IMG/VR virus record: IMGVR_UViG_3300017971_000284
Coordinates: 1-64,000 of that record
Strand: one strand, 5' to 3'
Length of the DNA: 64,000 nt
Source: a virus
Shown here: positions 48,041 through 54,896 of the stretch, piece after piece
Numbering within the stretch: position 1 is the first letter of the stretch
How the letters are laid out: every line of letters starts with the position of its first letter
Notes under the pieces: generated by a model
Seen by the model: only the letters and a program-made list of their open reading frames with translations
Database searches by the model: none
What the model was told of the DNA's origin: nothing
Made by a program: the position numbers and the translations under genes

Positions 48041-49370
48041 AAAAATAATGAAACTTGGCATAACAGGAAATATTGTTCCTCATAATTGGTTTAAGACGAT
48101 ATTAATGGAAACAGAAAAGGGCAAAAGCAAGCCTGATCTTCTCGCAATAAATATTTTATCAGATGTTGTTTATTGGTATCGCCCAACAGAAATAAGAGAC
48201 GAGAAAACAGGCTATATAATAAATTACAAAGCAAAATTCAAAGCCGATATGCTCCAAAAGAGCTATAAAGATTATGCTGATTTTTATGGTTTAAGCAAAA
48301 GACAAATTAAAAGAGCAATTGATAATCTTGTTTTACTCGGATTGATAAAAAGAGAATTCAGAAAAATAACAATTCGAAATAATAACACTATTTTGAATAA
48401 TGTTATGTATATTTGTCCGGTTGCAGAAACTATTGAAAATTTTACATATAATCACCCCCTCTTACAAAAAACAGTACCCCCCTCTTACAAAAATTTGTAC
48501 CAGGGTCATGAAGATTTTCGTAACACTAATACAGAGATTAACAACAGAGATTATCAACATAAAAAAAATGTTATTAATAATAATAACATGCTTTTTGATA
48601 AATCAAAAGCAACAGATTCCGTTTTTGATAAATCTGTTATAAATTCAGAATCAAATAAAAATTTATCCAAAACAGAACAAAACAAATTTTATAACAAATC
48701 AAAAGAAATCATGGATTATTGGAACAGCAAATCAAATTTAATATCCCACAGAGAAGGATCAAAAGTTTATAATAATTCAATACAAGTATTAATAAATTTA
48801 CTGGAAAAAGACGCAGATTCAGCCATAATTAAAAAATCAATTGAAAAGTATGATCGTTTATGGCAAAACAAAGATATGCTGATTTTATCCAAACAAGCAA
48901 TAGGCCATAGAGTAAGTTTATGTGATTTTTTAAATGGCTGGAATAATTATGTAAAAAACAAAGCGAAAGAATCAAAAAATCCGATAAAATTAAAAAAAGA
49001 TTGCTGGTTTATCGAAATAAAAGATACGGATTACAGAGATCTGGAATTTAAATTTGCTAAAAAACTTCCAAAACACAATGAAAAAGTTTATGGTGAATTA
49101 AAAAAGCGATTCCCAAGAAAATTGAGTCTGAAGGAAGAACAAATACTTATGTCGGGCTCAATTATTGCAGAAAAGTGGATTAGAGAAAACCAAAACAAAT
49201 TTATCGGAGAAATAACAACACTTCCGGAATTGATAGATATGATGGAAAACTCAATTTCGGAAAAGAAAAATACTATTTGGACTCCTGTGATATTTACACA
49301 GGGATGGTTTTATGATACGGTTATGAAGTTTGGTCAAAGGATAGGTGAAATAGAATCAACAGAATGTTAA
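48009..49370 (+). CDS. Replication initiator-like protein with winged helix
   Basis: Residues about 20-140 (NIVPHNWFKTIL, KPDLLAINILSDVVYWYRPT, SKRQIKRAIDNLVLLGLIKR) form the winged-helix N-terminal domain seen in phage replication initiators and DnaD/replisome organiser proteins. An Asn/Lys-rich linker (about 165-235) follows, then a helical C-terminal part. Initiators of this type load the helicase at an origin that often lies in their own gene. An AT-rich repeat region is found in the linker-coding part. Confidence 0.7.
   Translation: MEKQQTWEICEKIMKLGITGNIVPHNWFKTILMETEKGKSKPDLLAINILSDVVYWYRPTEIRDEKTGYIINYKAKFKADMLQKSYKDYADFYGLSKRQIKRAIDNLVLLGLIKREFRKITIRNNNTILNNVMYICPVAETIENFTYNHPLLQKTVPPSYKNLYQGHEDFRNTNTEINNRDYQHKKNVINNNNMLFDKSKATDSVFDKSVINSESNKNLSKTEQNKFYNKSKEIMDYWNSKSNLISHREGSKVYNNSIQVLINLLEKDADSAIIKKSIEKYDRLWQNKDMLILSKQAIGHRVSLCDFLNGWNNYVKNKAKESKNPIKLKKDCWFIEIKDTDYRDLEFKFAKKLPKHNEKVYGELKKRFPRKLSLKEEQILMSGSIIAEKWIRENQNKFIGEITTLPELIDMMENSISEKKNTIWTPVIFTQGWFYDTVMKFGQRIGEIESTEC
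48569..48638. other. Candidate replication origin inside initiator gene
   Basis: ATGTTATTA-ATAA-TAATAACAT forms a 9-bp inverted repeat (48569-48590). TTTTTGATAAATC occurs twice (48593-48605, 48623-48635), 30 bp apart, and the second copy is flanked by ACAGATT/AATCTGT. The location in the linker-coding part of the initiator mirrors lambdoid origins. Confidence 0.4.
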
Positions 49371-49431
49371 ATTTTATTGGAAAGGAGAGGGAATAACGTT
49401 TCTGAACAAAAAAAGAAAGGAACAGAAAAAA

Positions 49432-49818
49432 ATGGCAAACAAATATAAATTTATCGATTTGCGTGATGATGCAAAAGAAAAAAAATTTGCGATATATGAT
49501 GCAAAAGAAAAAAAATTTTTCCAGAATCGGGATACTCAACAACATATATTTGATTCGTTTACTGATTTTTGGGTGAATGTTTTTGAAAATGGTGAGTTTG
49601 ATTTGGATTTTTTTCAAATTAAAAAAATTTGCCCAGAATGGGTTTTTGGAAGAGAATACTTTGTTGAATATGTCATTCGTGTTAAATACGACACGAAAAA
49701 TGAAGCGAAAGAAGCGAAATTTAAAAGCATAGGCGATTTACTTTATGATTTTGAATATTGCGATACAGATATTATTGACAGAAAGAAGATTATAAAAGAA
49801 TCTCATAAAATGCCATGA
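49432..49818 (+). CDS. Hypothetical protein, 128 aa
   Basis: MANKYKFIDLRDDAKEKKFA, then the DAKEKKF unit again: the DNA shows a direct repeat of GATGCAAAAGAAAAAAAATT 30 bp apart. The rest is acidic and aromatic. AAAGGAACAGAAAAA precedes the start. No family recognised. The 49819-49908 spacer holds AT-rich sequence with no gene. Confidence 0.55.
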   Translation: MANKYKFIDLRDDAKEKKFAIYDAKEKKFFQNRDTQQHIFDSFTDFWVNVFENGEFDLDFFQIKKICPEWVFGREYFVEYVIRVKYDTKNEAKEAKFKSIGDLLYDFEYCDTDIIDRKKIIKESHKMP

Positions 49819-49908
49819 TTACCCTCAAAATTCGACTTTTATTTTTTCTTAATGGTTTGGTATGGGTTTTAAAAAATAATCGAAAATACGCGAAATGAGG
49901 AGGCGAGA

Positions 49909-50808
49909 ATGTCATTTAAAAAATATATGCACATTAAAAGATTCGAAAATGACGAAGTTGCTGGAATAGAATTAGGAACTTGTCACATATTCCCAAAAAT
50001 TGACGGAACAAACGGGAGTATTTGGTTTGAAGATGAAAAAATAAAAGTCGGATCAAGGAATAGAGAGCTCGCAACAGAAGATGATAATGCCGGGTTTTGT
50101 GATTATGTCTTAAACGGAGAAAAATCTAAAAATTATAAATGTTTTTTTCAATGCAATCCTAATTTGAGACTTTACGGAGAGTGGTTGGTTCCGCATAGTT
50201 TTAAGGATTATCAAAAAGACGCATGGAGGAAGTTTTATGTTTTTGATGTTTTTGATGATGAAAAAGAAGAATATCTGAGTTATGAAAAATACAGATTGTA
50301 TCTTTTTGAACGCGATATTGATTTCATCCCTCCGCTTTGTGTTATAAAAAATCCGACAAAGGATAATATTTTGCACGAATTGGAAAGCAATTGGTTTCTT
50401 GTCGATAACGGCAAAAATACCGGTGAAGGTGTTGTTGTTAAAAATTATAACTTCCGGAATAAATATGGAAGAACAACATGGGCAAAAATGATCACGAACG
50501 AATTCAAAGAAAAACATTCAAAAAATCAACCAACAATAAAAAAATCAAAAGGCGGAATAGAACAGAAAATAGCTGAAAAATATATATCCGAACATTTTGT
50601 AGAAAAAACTTATGCGAAAATCGTAAACGATATCGGAGAATGGGATAAAAAATTTATTCCAAGATTGCTACAAACGATTTATTATGATTTGATAAACGAA
50701 GAAATTTGGAGTATTATTAAGAAAAATAAAAATCCTGTTATTGATTTTTCAAGACTTTATGGGCTTATGATTGCAAAAATAAAAGAAATAAAACCCGAAT
50801 TGTTTTAA
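49909..50808 (+). CDS. RNA ligase (Rnl2-type nucleotidyltransferase)
   Basis: Motif I is FPKIDGTNGSIWF (Lys30 would be adenylated), motif Ia GSRNREL, motif III LYGEWLVP, motif IIIa FYVFDVFDD, motif IV EGVVVKNY and motif V TTWAKMI: a full covalent nucleotidyltransferase set in 299 residues. Enzymes of this type seal RNA nicks using ATP. No polynucleotide kinase partner is visible in the window. GAGGAGGCGAGA precedes the start. It lies just before the replicative helicase. Confidence 0.85.
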   Translation: MSFKKYMHIKRFENDEVAGIELGTCHIFPKIDGTNGSIWFEDEKIKVGSRNRELATEDDNAGFCDYVLNGEKSKNYKCFFQCNPNLRLYGEWLVPHSFKDYQKDAWRKFYVFDVFDDEKEEYLSYEKYRLYLFERDIDFIPPLCVIKNPTKDNILHELESNWFLVDNGKNTGEGVVVKNYNFRNKYGRTTWAKMITNEFKEKHSKNQPTIKKSKGGIEQKIAEKYISEHFVEKTYAKIVNDIGEWDKKFIPRLLQTIYYDLINEEIWSIIKKNKNPVIDFSRLYGLMIAKIKEIKPELF

Positions 50809-50817
50809 GGAGCGATA

Positions 50818-52347
50818 ATGGGAATAGTTGAATTAAAAAAACCGAATGAAAACAATATTGAATTAAAAATTGTAATAGCATGTGTGATTTCTGATGAATT
50901 TATAAAAAAAATCATTCCGATATATCAGCGTGATTACATAATAAACAAGAATATGAGAAAGATTATTGAATGGAGTATTGAGTATTTCAAAGATTATGGA
51001 AGAGTACCAAATAAACATATAATTGACAAATTTGATGAAAAAAAAATAAAATATGAAGATGCTGAAAATGAATTGATTCAAATTCTTATAGAAAAAATCT
51101 CTGTAAATTTTGAGTTAAAAAATTTTAATGATTCGTATGTTTATGATTTGGCTGTAAAATATTTCAAAAAACGATCATTGATGCTGTTTACAAAAAAAAT
51201 TGAATTAGCTCTTGAAAACGATAAAACGGAAGAAGCTGAAAGGATTTACGATGAATATAAAAAAGTCGAACATCAACTGAGCGGATGGTATAATCCTTTT
51301 AATACGGAACACATTAAAAATCATTTTGCAAATCGCGATAAAAACAATCTTTTTAAATTTCCGGGAGTTTTGGGAGAATTGGTTGGGCATTTTAAAAAAG
51401 GACATACATACGTTTATTTGGGGATCCCAAAACGCGGGAAAACATCATGGCTTCAGGAAACAGCGTTATTGGCCATAGAAAAACATCTTCGCGTAGTTTG
51501 GTTTTCTTTTGAAATGACGATGGAAGCAACTGATGATAGAATTTATAAGCAAATTACAGGGAAATTGGACAAAAACAATGATGAATATGATTTTCCTTAT
51601 TTTGATTGTCTTTTAAATCAGTCTCTTGAATGCAGAAAACCGAACAGAGTAAAAAACAAAATATCAGTAGTAGGCAAAGATTATAAAATATGCGTTGATT
51701 ATAAGACGGTTGATCATAAAATTTGTACAGAATGCAGAGGTAGCAAACATTTTATTCCGTCTGTATGGTATAAATCAAAAAAAAAACAAAAAATGAGCGA
51801 ACACCATGTTTTAAAAAAGAGCAAACAAATAGAAAGATTAAAATTGAATAATCTCAGAATCTGTGTGTATCTAAAATTCTCGGCAGGATTTTTCAATGTT
51901 GAGCGCGATTTGGAAATATTGGAGAATCAGGAAAATTTTATTCCGGATGTGATCATTCTTGATTCTATACAGTCAATGAGTGGATGTGAACAAAAGCATG
52001 ATATCATCGATCTGATGTATCGGAATGCGTGTGGTCTGGCCGGATCAAGATACGCTGCTTTGTTTACGGCGCATCAGGGCGATTATGATGCACTAAAAAA
52101 GGACAATCTCGATGAAAAAAATGTATCCGGATCAAAAATCGGAGTTTTGGCCAATGTCGACGGAGCTTTGTTTTTATCGCAGTCAAAATATGAAAAGAGG
52201 TTAAAATACATACGGATTGGTTGGTTCGACAGACATGGGGATTTTTCAGACAGACAAGCGGCGTGTTTACAATGCCGGGATTATGGGAAAATGTTTGTTG
52301 ATTCAGAATGGCATAGAAAAATCGAGAAAAAAAGAGATTTTATATGA
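50818..52347 (+). CDS. DnaB-type replicative helicase with zinc insertion
   Basis: The N-terminal 150 residues are helical, as in DnaB-N. Walker A is GIPKRGKTS near residue 202, VVWFSFEM follows, and Walker B is DVIILDSIQSM near 377. AHQGDYDALKK and ANVDGALFLSQ correspond to later RecA-fold motifs. Between residues about 260 and 320 an insertion carries several Cys (SLECRK, YKICVDY, HKICTECRG), a probable zinc site. The ring helicase would unwind DNA at the fork with the primase at 44439. Confidence 0.85.
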   Translation: MGIVELKKPNENNIELKIVIACVISDEFIKKIIPIYQRDYIINKNMRKIIEWSIEYFKDYGRVPNKHIIDKFDEKKIKYEDAENELIQILIEKISVNFELKNFNDSYVYDLAVKYFKKRSLMLFTKKIELALENDKTEEAERIYDEYKKVEHQLSGWYNPFNTEHIKNHFANRDKNNLFKFPGVLGELVGHFKKGHTYVYLGIPKRGKTSWLQETALLAIEKHLRVVWFSFEMTMEATDDRIYKQITGKLDKNNDEYDFPYFDCLLNQSLECRKPNRVKNKISVVGKDYKICVDYKTVDHKICTECRGSKHFIPSVWYKSKKKQKMSEHHVLKKSKQIERLKLNNLRICVYLKFSAGFFNVERDLEILENQENFIPDVIILDSIQSMSGCEQKHDIIDLMYRNACGLAGSRYAALFTAHQGDYDALKKDNLDEKNVSGSKIGVLANVDGALFLSQSKYEKRLKYIRIGWFDRHGDFSDRQAACLQCRDYGKMFVDSEWHRKIEKKRDFI

Positions 52348-52383
52348 TTTTTGAAGGAAATTTGATGGATTGTATTGATATTT

Positions 52384-52445
52384 GCTGATAATTGACTGTA
52401 ATCAGCTATTTTCATGATTGACTTATAAAAAAACTTTGTTATTTT
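52384..52445 (+). promoter_or_regulatory. Hairpin plus promoter before pentapeptide gene
   Basis: GCTGAT (52384-52389) pairs with ATCAGC (52401-52406). TTGACT (52418-52423), 16-bp spacer, TATTTT (52440-52445) follows. The ATTTGCTGATAAT start of the hairpin recurs near 39614 before another promoter, a possible shared operator. Confidence 0.5.
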
Positions 52446-52474
52446 ATTTTAAATAATAAAAAAGGAGAAAGAAA

Positions 52475-53302
52475 ATGGCAAATCAAGAACATTTGGAAAT
52501 TTTGAAAAGCGGAGTAAAAAAATGGAATGAATTTAGGATGAAAAATCCGGGTATAATTATAGATTTGTCCAAGGCTTATTTGTCCAAGGCTGATTTGTAT
52601 AATGTCAATTTGTCCGAGGCTGATTTGCCTGAGGCTAATTTGTTTGGGGCTGATTTGAGATGGGCTGATTTGTCCGAGGCTGATTTGCCTGAGGCTAATT
52701 TGTTTGGGGCTGATTTGAGATGGGCTGATTTGTCCGAGGCTGATTTGAGACGGGCTGATTTGTCCAAGGCTGATTTGAGACGGGCTGATTTGTCTGAGGC
52801 TTATTTGTTCGAGGCTAATTTGTCCGAGGCTAATTTGTTCGAGGCTGATTTGTTCGAGGCTGATTTGAGATGTGCTGATTTGTCCGAGGCTTATTTGAGA
52901 CGGGCTAATTTGTCCGAGGCTAATTTGTTCGGGGCTGATTTGTTCGGGGCTGATTTGTTCGAGGCTGATTTGCCTGATTATAAAATTTGCCCGACATATG
53001 GAGAATTTCATTGTTGGAAAAAAGGAAGGGATGAAGATATAATAAAATTAAGGATCCCTGCTTTTTCAAGAAGAACATCAAGTTTGATTGGAAGAAAATG
53101 TAGATCCGAATATGCCTTTGTTATTGAAATTAAAGATGAAAACGGGAAAATAAAAAAAGAATCTACAGGATCGATTAGGCCGGAATTGCGATATATTGTT
53201 GGGAAGTATGTCAAAGCGGATAACTATGATAATAATCCGAAAACTGAATGTTCTGATGGAATTCATTTTTTTATGACTTATGAAGAAGCTCTTAAATATT
53301 GA
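52475..53302 (+). CDS. Pentapeptide-repeat protein, paralogue 1
   Basis: After MANQEHLEILKSGVKKWNEF, residues about 30-170 are near-perfect A(D/N)LxX pentapeptides (SEADL, FGADL, RWADL), which fold as a right-handed quadrilateral beta-helix that in Qnr/MfpA mimics DNA. The C-terminal 105 residues form another domain with a possible ligand site (FHCWKKGRDEDIIKLRIPAF). Long DNA repeats show recent unit duplication. The N-terminus is shared with the gene at 58213. A gyrase-protecting or DNA-mimic role is possible. Confidence 0.85.
   Translation: MANQEHLEILKSGVKKWNEFRMKNPGIIIDLSKAYLSKADLYNVNLSEADLPEANLFGADLRWADLSEADLPEANLFGADLRWADLSEADLRRADLSKADLRRADLSEAYLFEANLSEANLFEADLFEADLRCADLSEAYLRRANLSEANLFGADLFGADLFEADLPDYKICPTYGEFHCWKKGRDEDIIKLRIPAFSRRTSSLIGRKCRSEYAFVIEIKDENGKIKKESTGSIRPELRYIVGKYVKADNYDNNPKTECSDGIHFFMTYEEALKY
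52621..52740 (+). repeat. Perfect 60-bp tandem duplication in pentapeptide gene
   Basis: Bases 52621-52680 are identical to 52681-52740, equal to four pentapeptides. The surrounding 15-bp units are also similar. Identity at silent sites means recent slippage or unequal crossing-over; a pentapeptide coil is 20 residues, so exactly one helical turn was added. Confidence 0.9.
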
Positions 53303-53326
53303 CAATCTCAAAAACATATATATAAT
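53299..53326 (+). promoter_or_regulatory. Near-consensus sigma-70 promoter before clamp leader
   Basis: TTGACA (53299-53304), 16-bp spacer, TATAAT (53321-53326). The -35 overlaps the stop codon of the pentapeptide gene; the expected start near 53333 is just before the structured leader. Confidence 0.8.
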
Positions 53327-53336
53327 ATATGATTAT

Positions 53337-53443
53337 GATTGCGCTCCTTTAAGGGGACAACGTCGTCTGTCCTAGCCAACAAAGCGGATATCGGATAGCA
53401 ATCGCTCACCAAAAACATTTTCTGGCAATATCCGCAAGACGAC
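53337..53443 (+). ncRNA. Pseudoknot-capable leader RNA before sliding clamp
   Basis: GTCGTCT (53362-53368) pairs with AGACGAC (53437-53443). Stacked inside, GCGGATAT (53384-53391) pairs with ATATCCGC (53428-53435). GATTGC (53337-53342) can pair with GCAATC (53398-53403) in the inner loop, forming a pseudoknot. GCGCTCCTTTAAGGGG near the 5' end parallels GCACTCCTAAGGG of the element at 41484. It begins within about 4 nt of the predicted start point and ends 24 nt before the next Shine-Dalgarno. Confidence 0.65.
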
Positions 53444-53480
53444 ACATTTTTAAAAATATTAAAAAAAAGGAGAATTGAAA

Positions 53481-53555
53481 ATGAGGATAAAAGCGAAAGA
53501 AGATAAAATTAGGGTAGAAGTTCTTGAAATTTCAAAATTTAAAGGGATGATATGA
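53481..53555 (+). CDS. Leader peptide before sliding clamp, 24 aa
   Basis: MRIKAKEDKIRVEVLEISKF and four more residues, with AAAGGAGAATTGAAA upstream and ATGA overlap with the clamp gene. Translational coupling is likely: ribosomes loaded here would deliver the clamp. Its ending resembles that of the 131-residue protein at 2742. Confidence 0.5.
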   Translation: MRIKAKEDKIRVEVLEISKFKGMI

Positions 53556-54544
53556 AAATACAAAAGGATGAATTATTAAAAAAAGTTCAAATTCTGGCCC
53601 CTTATGCAAAAGACAATCCAAGATTAGAAAATTGCGATTTGTTGTTTTTTTACAACAACAGAATTTGGGTTACCAACGGTTTGATTTTGGTATCTTCGAA
53701 ATTTGAAACAGACGAAAAAACGTTTTCCATTCCCGCTAACGAATTAGTAAAATTTCTAAAGAAAACAAAAGAAACAGAATTTGATTTAAAAATAGATGAG
53801 TCGTCTGTTTCTTTTGTATCGAAATCAATAAATCTTGATTTCGGAATAACAGACATAGAAAACGAGGTTAAGCGATTTTCTTTTGAAATTGGTGAATTTG
53901 AACAACTAAATGAAGATTTTTTCGAAGCATTGGAAATTTGTCAAAAAACGGCGAATAAAGACAAAGATCATATTTCAAGTAGTGTTGTGTTCGATATTGA
54001 TGCTGCGACAGGAGGAGCGAGGATAGCAGCCACATGTTGCGATGTAGATATAAAATCTTCTTTTTGTATTCACCCGATTGTATCAGAATTCATTATTAAA
54101 AACTATCCGATTGAATATTGTGTGCTTCCTGAAAATGTTGTTGTAATGAACGGAGAAGATTATCAAATAAAATTCAAAAGTCATGATATTTCTAATTTTG
54201 ACGGATGGAGAAGATTTTTTGAAGATTTTGAAGGCAATGATATTGAATTTCCGAAAGATTTTGATAAAGTTATTGACGAATGTGTTATTTTTAAAGATGA
54301 TGATAACGCAATAAATATAAAAATATTCGAGAATGAAGCGGTTATTATCGGCAACAAAGGCGCAAAAGGCAGAATCAAAAAGAATATCGAATTCGACGGA
54401 TTTAACGAAAATATCGAATTTTTTGTTGATTCTGATTTGTTCTATGATTCTTTAAAATTGACAAAAAAGGCAAAAATCAACGATCATGGGATTATGTTCA
54501 TCGGAGAAAAATTCAAAAGAATAGTAAAGATAAAATCTGTTTAG
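53552..54544 (+). CDS. DNA polymerase sliding clamp (beta-type)
   Basis: 330 residues, the size of a divergent DnaN. Visible traits are three similar beta-rich segments, FSIPANELVKFLKKTK near residue 60 (like the clamp domain-1 boundary), a SVVFDIDAATGGARIAATCC strand-turn in domain 2, and a C-terminal MFIGEKFKRIVKIKSV in place of the usual MPMRL ending. It would ring DNA and hold the polymerase encoded downstream. Together with the clamp loader at 58720 it makes the phage independent of host processivity factors. Confidence 0.7.
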   Translation: MKIQKDELLKKVQILAPYAKDNPRLENCDLLFFYNNRIWVTNGLILVSSKFETDEKTFSIPANELVKFLKKTKETEFDLKIDESSVSFVSKSINLDFGITDIENEVKRFSFEIGEFEQLNEDFFEALEICQKTANKDKDHISSSVVFDIDAATGGARIAATCCDVDIKSSFCIHPIVSEFIIKNYPIEYCVLPENVVVMNGEDYQIKFKSHDISNFDGWRRFFEDFEGNDIEFPKDFDKVIDECVIFKDDDNAINIKIFENEAVIIGNKGAKGRIKKNIEFDGFNENIEFFVDSDLFYDSLKLTKKAKINDHGIMFIGEKFKRIVKIKSV

Positions 54545-54596
54545 TAAGCCTAATTATAATTTTTTATCGAAAGGAGAAAAATAAACAAATAATAAT

Positions 54597-54632
54597 ATGT
54601 CTATGTCAAAAAATAATTTGATTTTCGTGTGA
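54597..54632 (+). CDS. Possible 11-codon leader peptide
   Basis: MSMSKNNLIFV, with AAAGGAGAAAAATAAAC upstream. It ends at the first base of the structured element at 54633, so ribosomes on it could affect folding of the RNA. Confidence 0.3.
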   Translation: MSMSKNNLIFV

Positions 54633-54724
54633 AAGCCTCGTAAGCCGATGTAAAAACCAAGTCAGGAATGGCGTTAATTCGGTTGGCTTGCCGGATTTTA
54701 GGTCTGAATAGCTCGGACATCGGC
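54633..54724 (+). ncRNA. Pseudoknot-capable leader RNA before polymerase gene
   Basis: GCCGATGT (54644-54651) pairs perfectly with ACATCGGC (54717-54724). AAGCC (54633-54637) can pair with GGCTT (54685-54689) inside that loop, again a pseudoknot layout. TCGTAAG follows AAGCC as in the element at 45864, and AAAACCAAG matches AAACCAAG in the element at 41484. It ends 17 bases before the next Shine-Dalgarno. Confidence 0.6.
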
Positions 54725-54754
54725 GTATAACAGTAAGAAATGGAGATTATAACT

Positions 54755-54889
54755 ATGAAAAAGATACCGACGATTGTGTTCAAACAACGTTCAAAGCATG
54801 ATTTGTGATTGTCACAAAATCTAAGTGTTGCGGAATTCAGAAAATTGATAAAAACAATGCAATCCGTACTTGATACTATCGAGATGTAA
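54755..54889 (+). pseudogene. Small gene interrupted by in-frame TGA before polymerase
   Basis: MKKIPTIVFKQRSKHDL, TGA (54806-54808), then in frame LSQNLSVAEFRKLIKTMQSV and on to TAA at 54887. The second half reads as a good helix, so a single nonsense change (probably TGG to TGA) is likely. The ribosome-binding site (TGGAGATTATAACT) is intact. Its 3' end is just before the polymerase start. Confidence 0.5.
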
Positions 54890-54896
54890 GAATGAT

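Noticed and set aside
52439-53011. 190-residue repetitive frame on the minus strand (ISLGQ/ISPSQ repeats)
   Set aside because: It is the antisense reading of the pentapeptide repeats and has no start signals. The same applies to the minus-strand frame at 58313-58795.
22217-54889. Genome-wide reassignment of TGA to an amino acid
   Set aside because: TGA ends many certain genes at ATGA overlaps (for example 10748, 13867, 21389, 45299) and conserved proteins contain TGG but no TGA. Only three small frames are affected.
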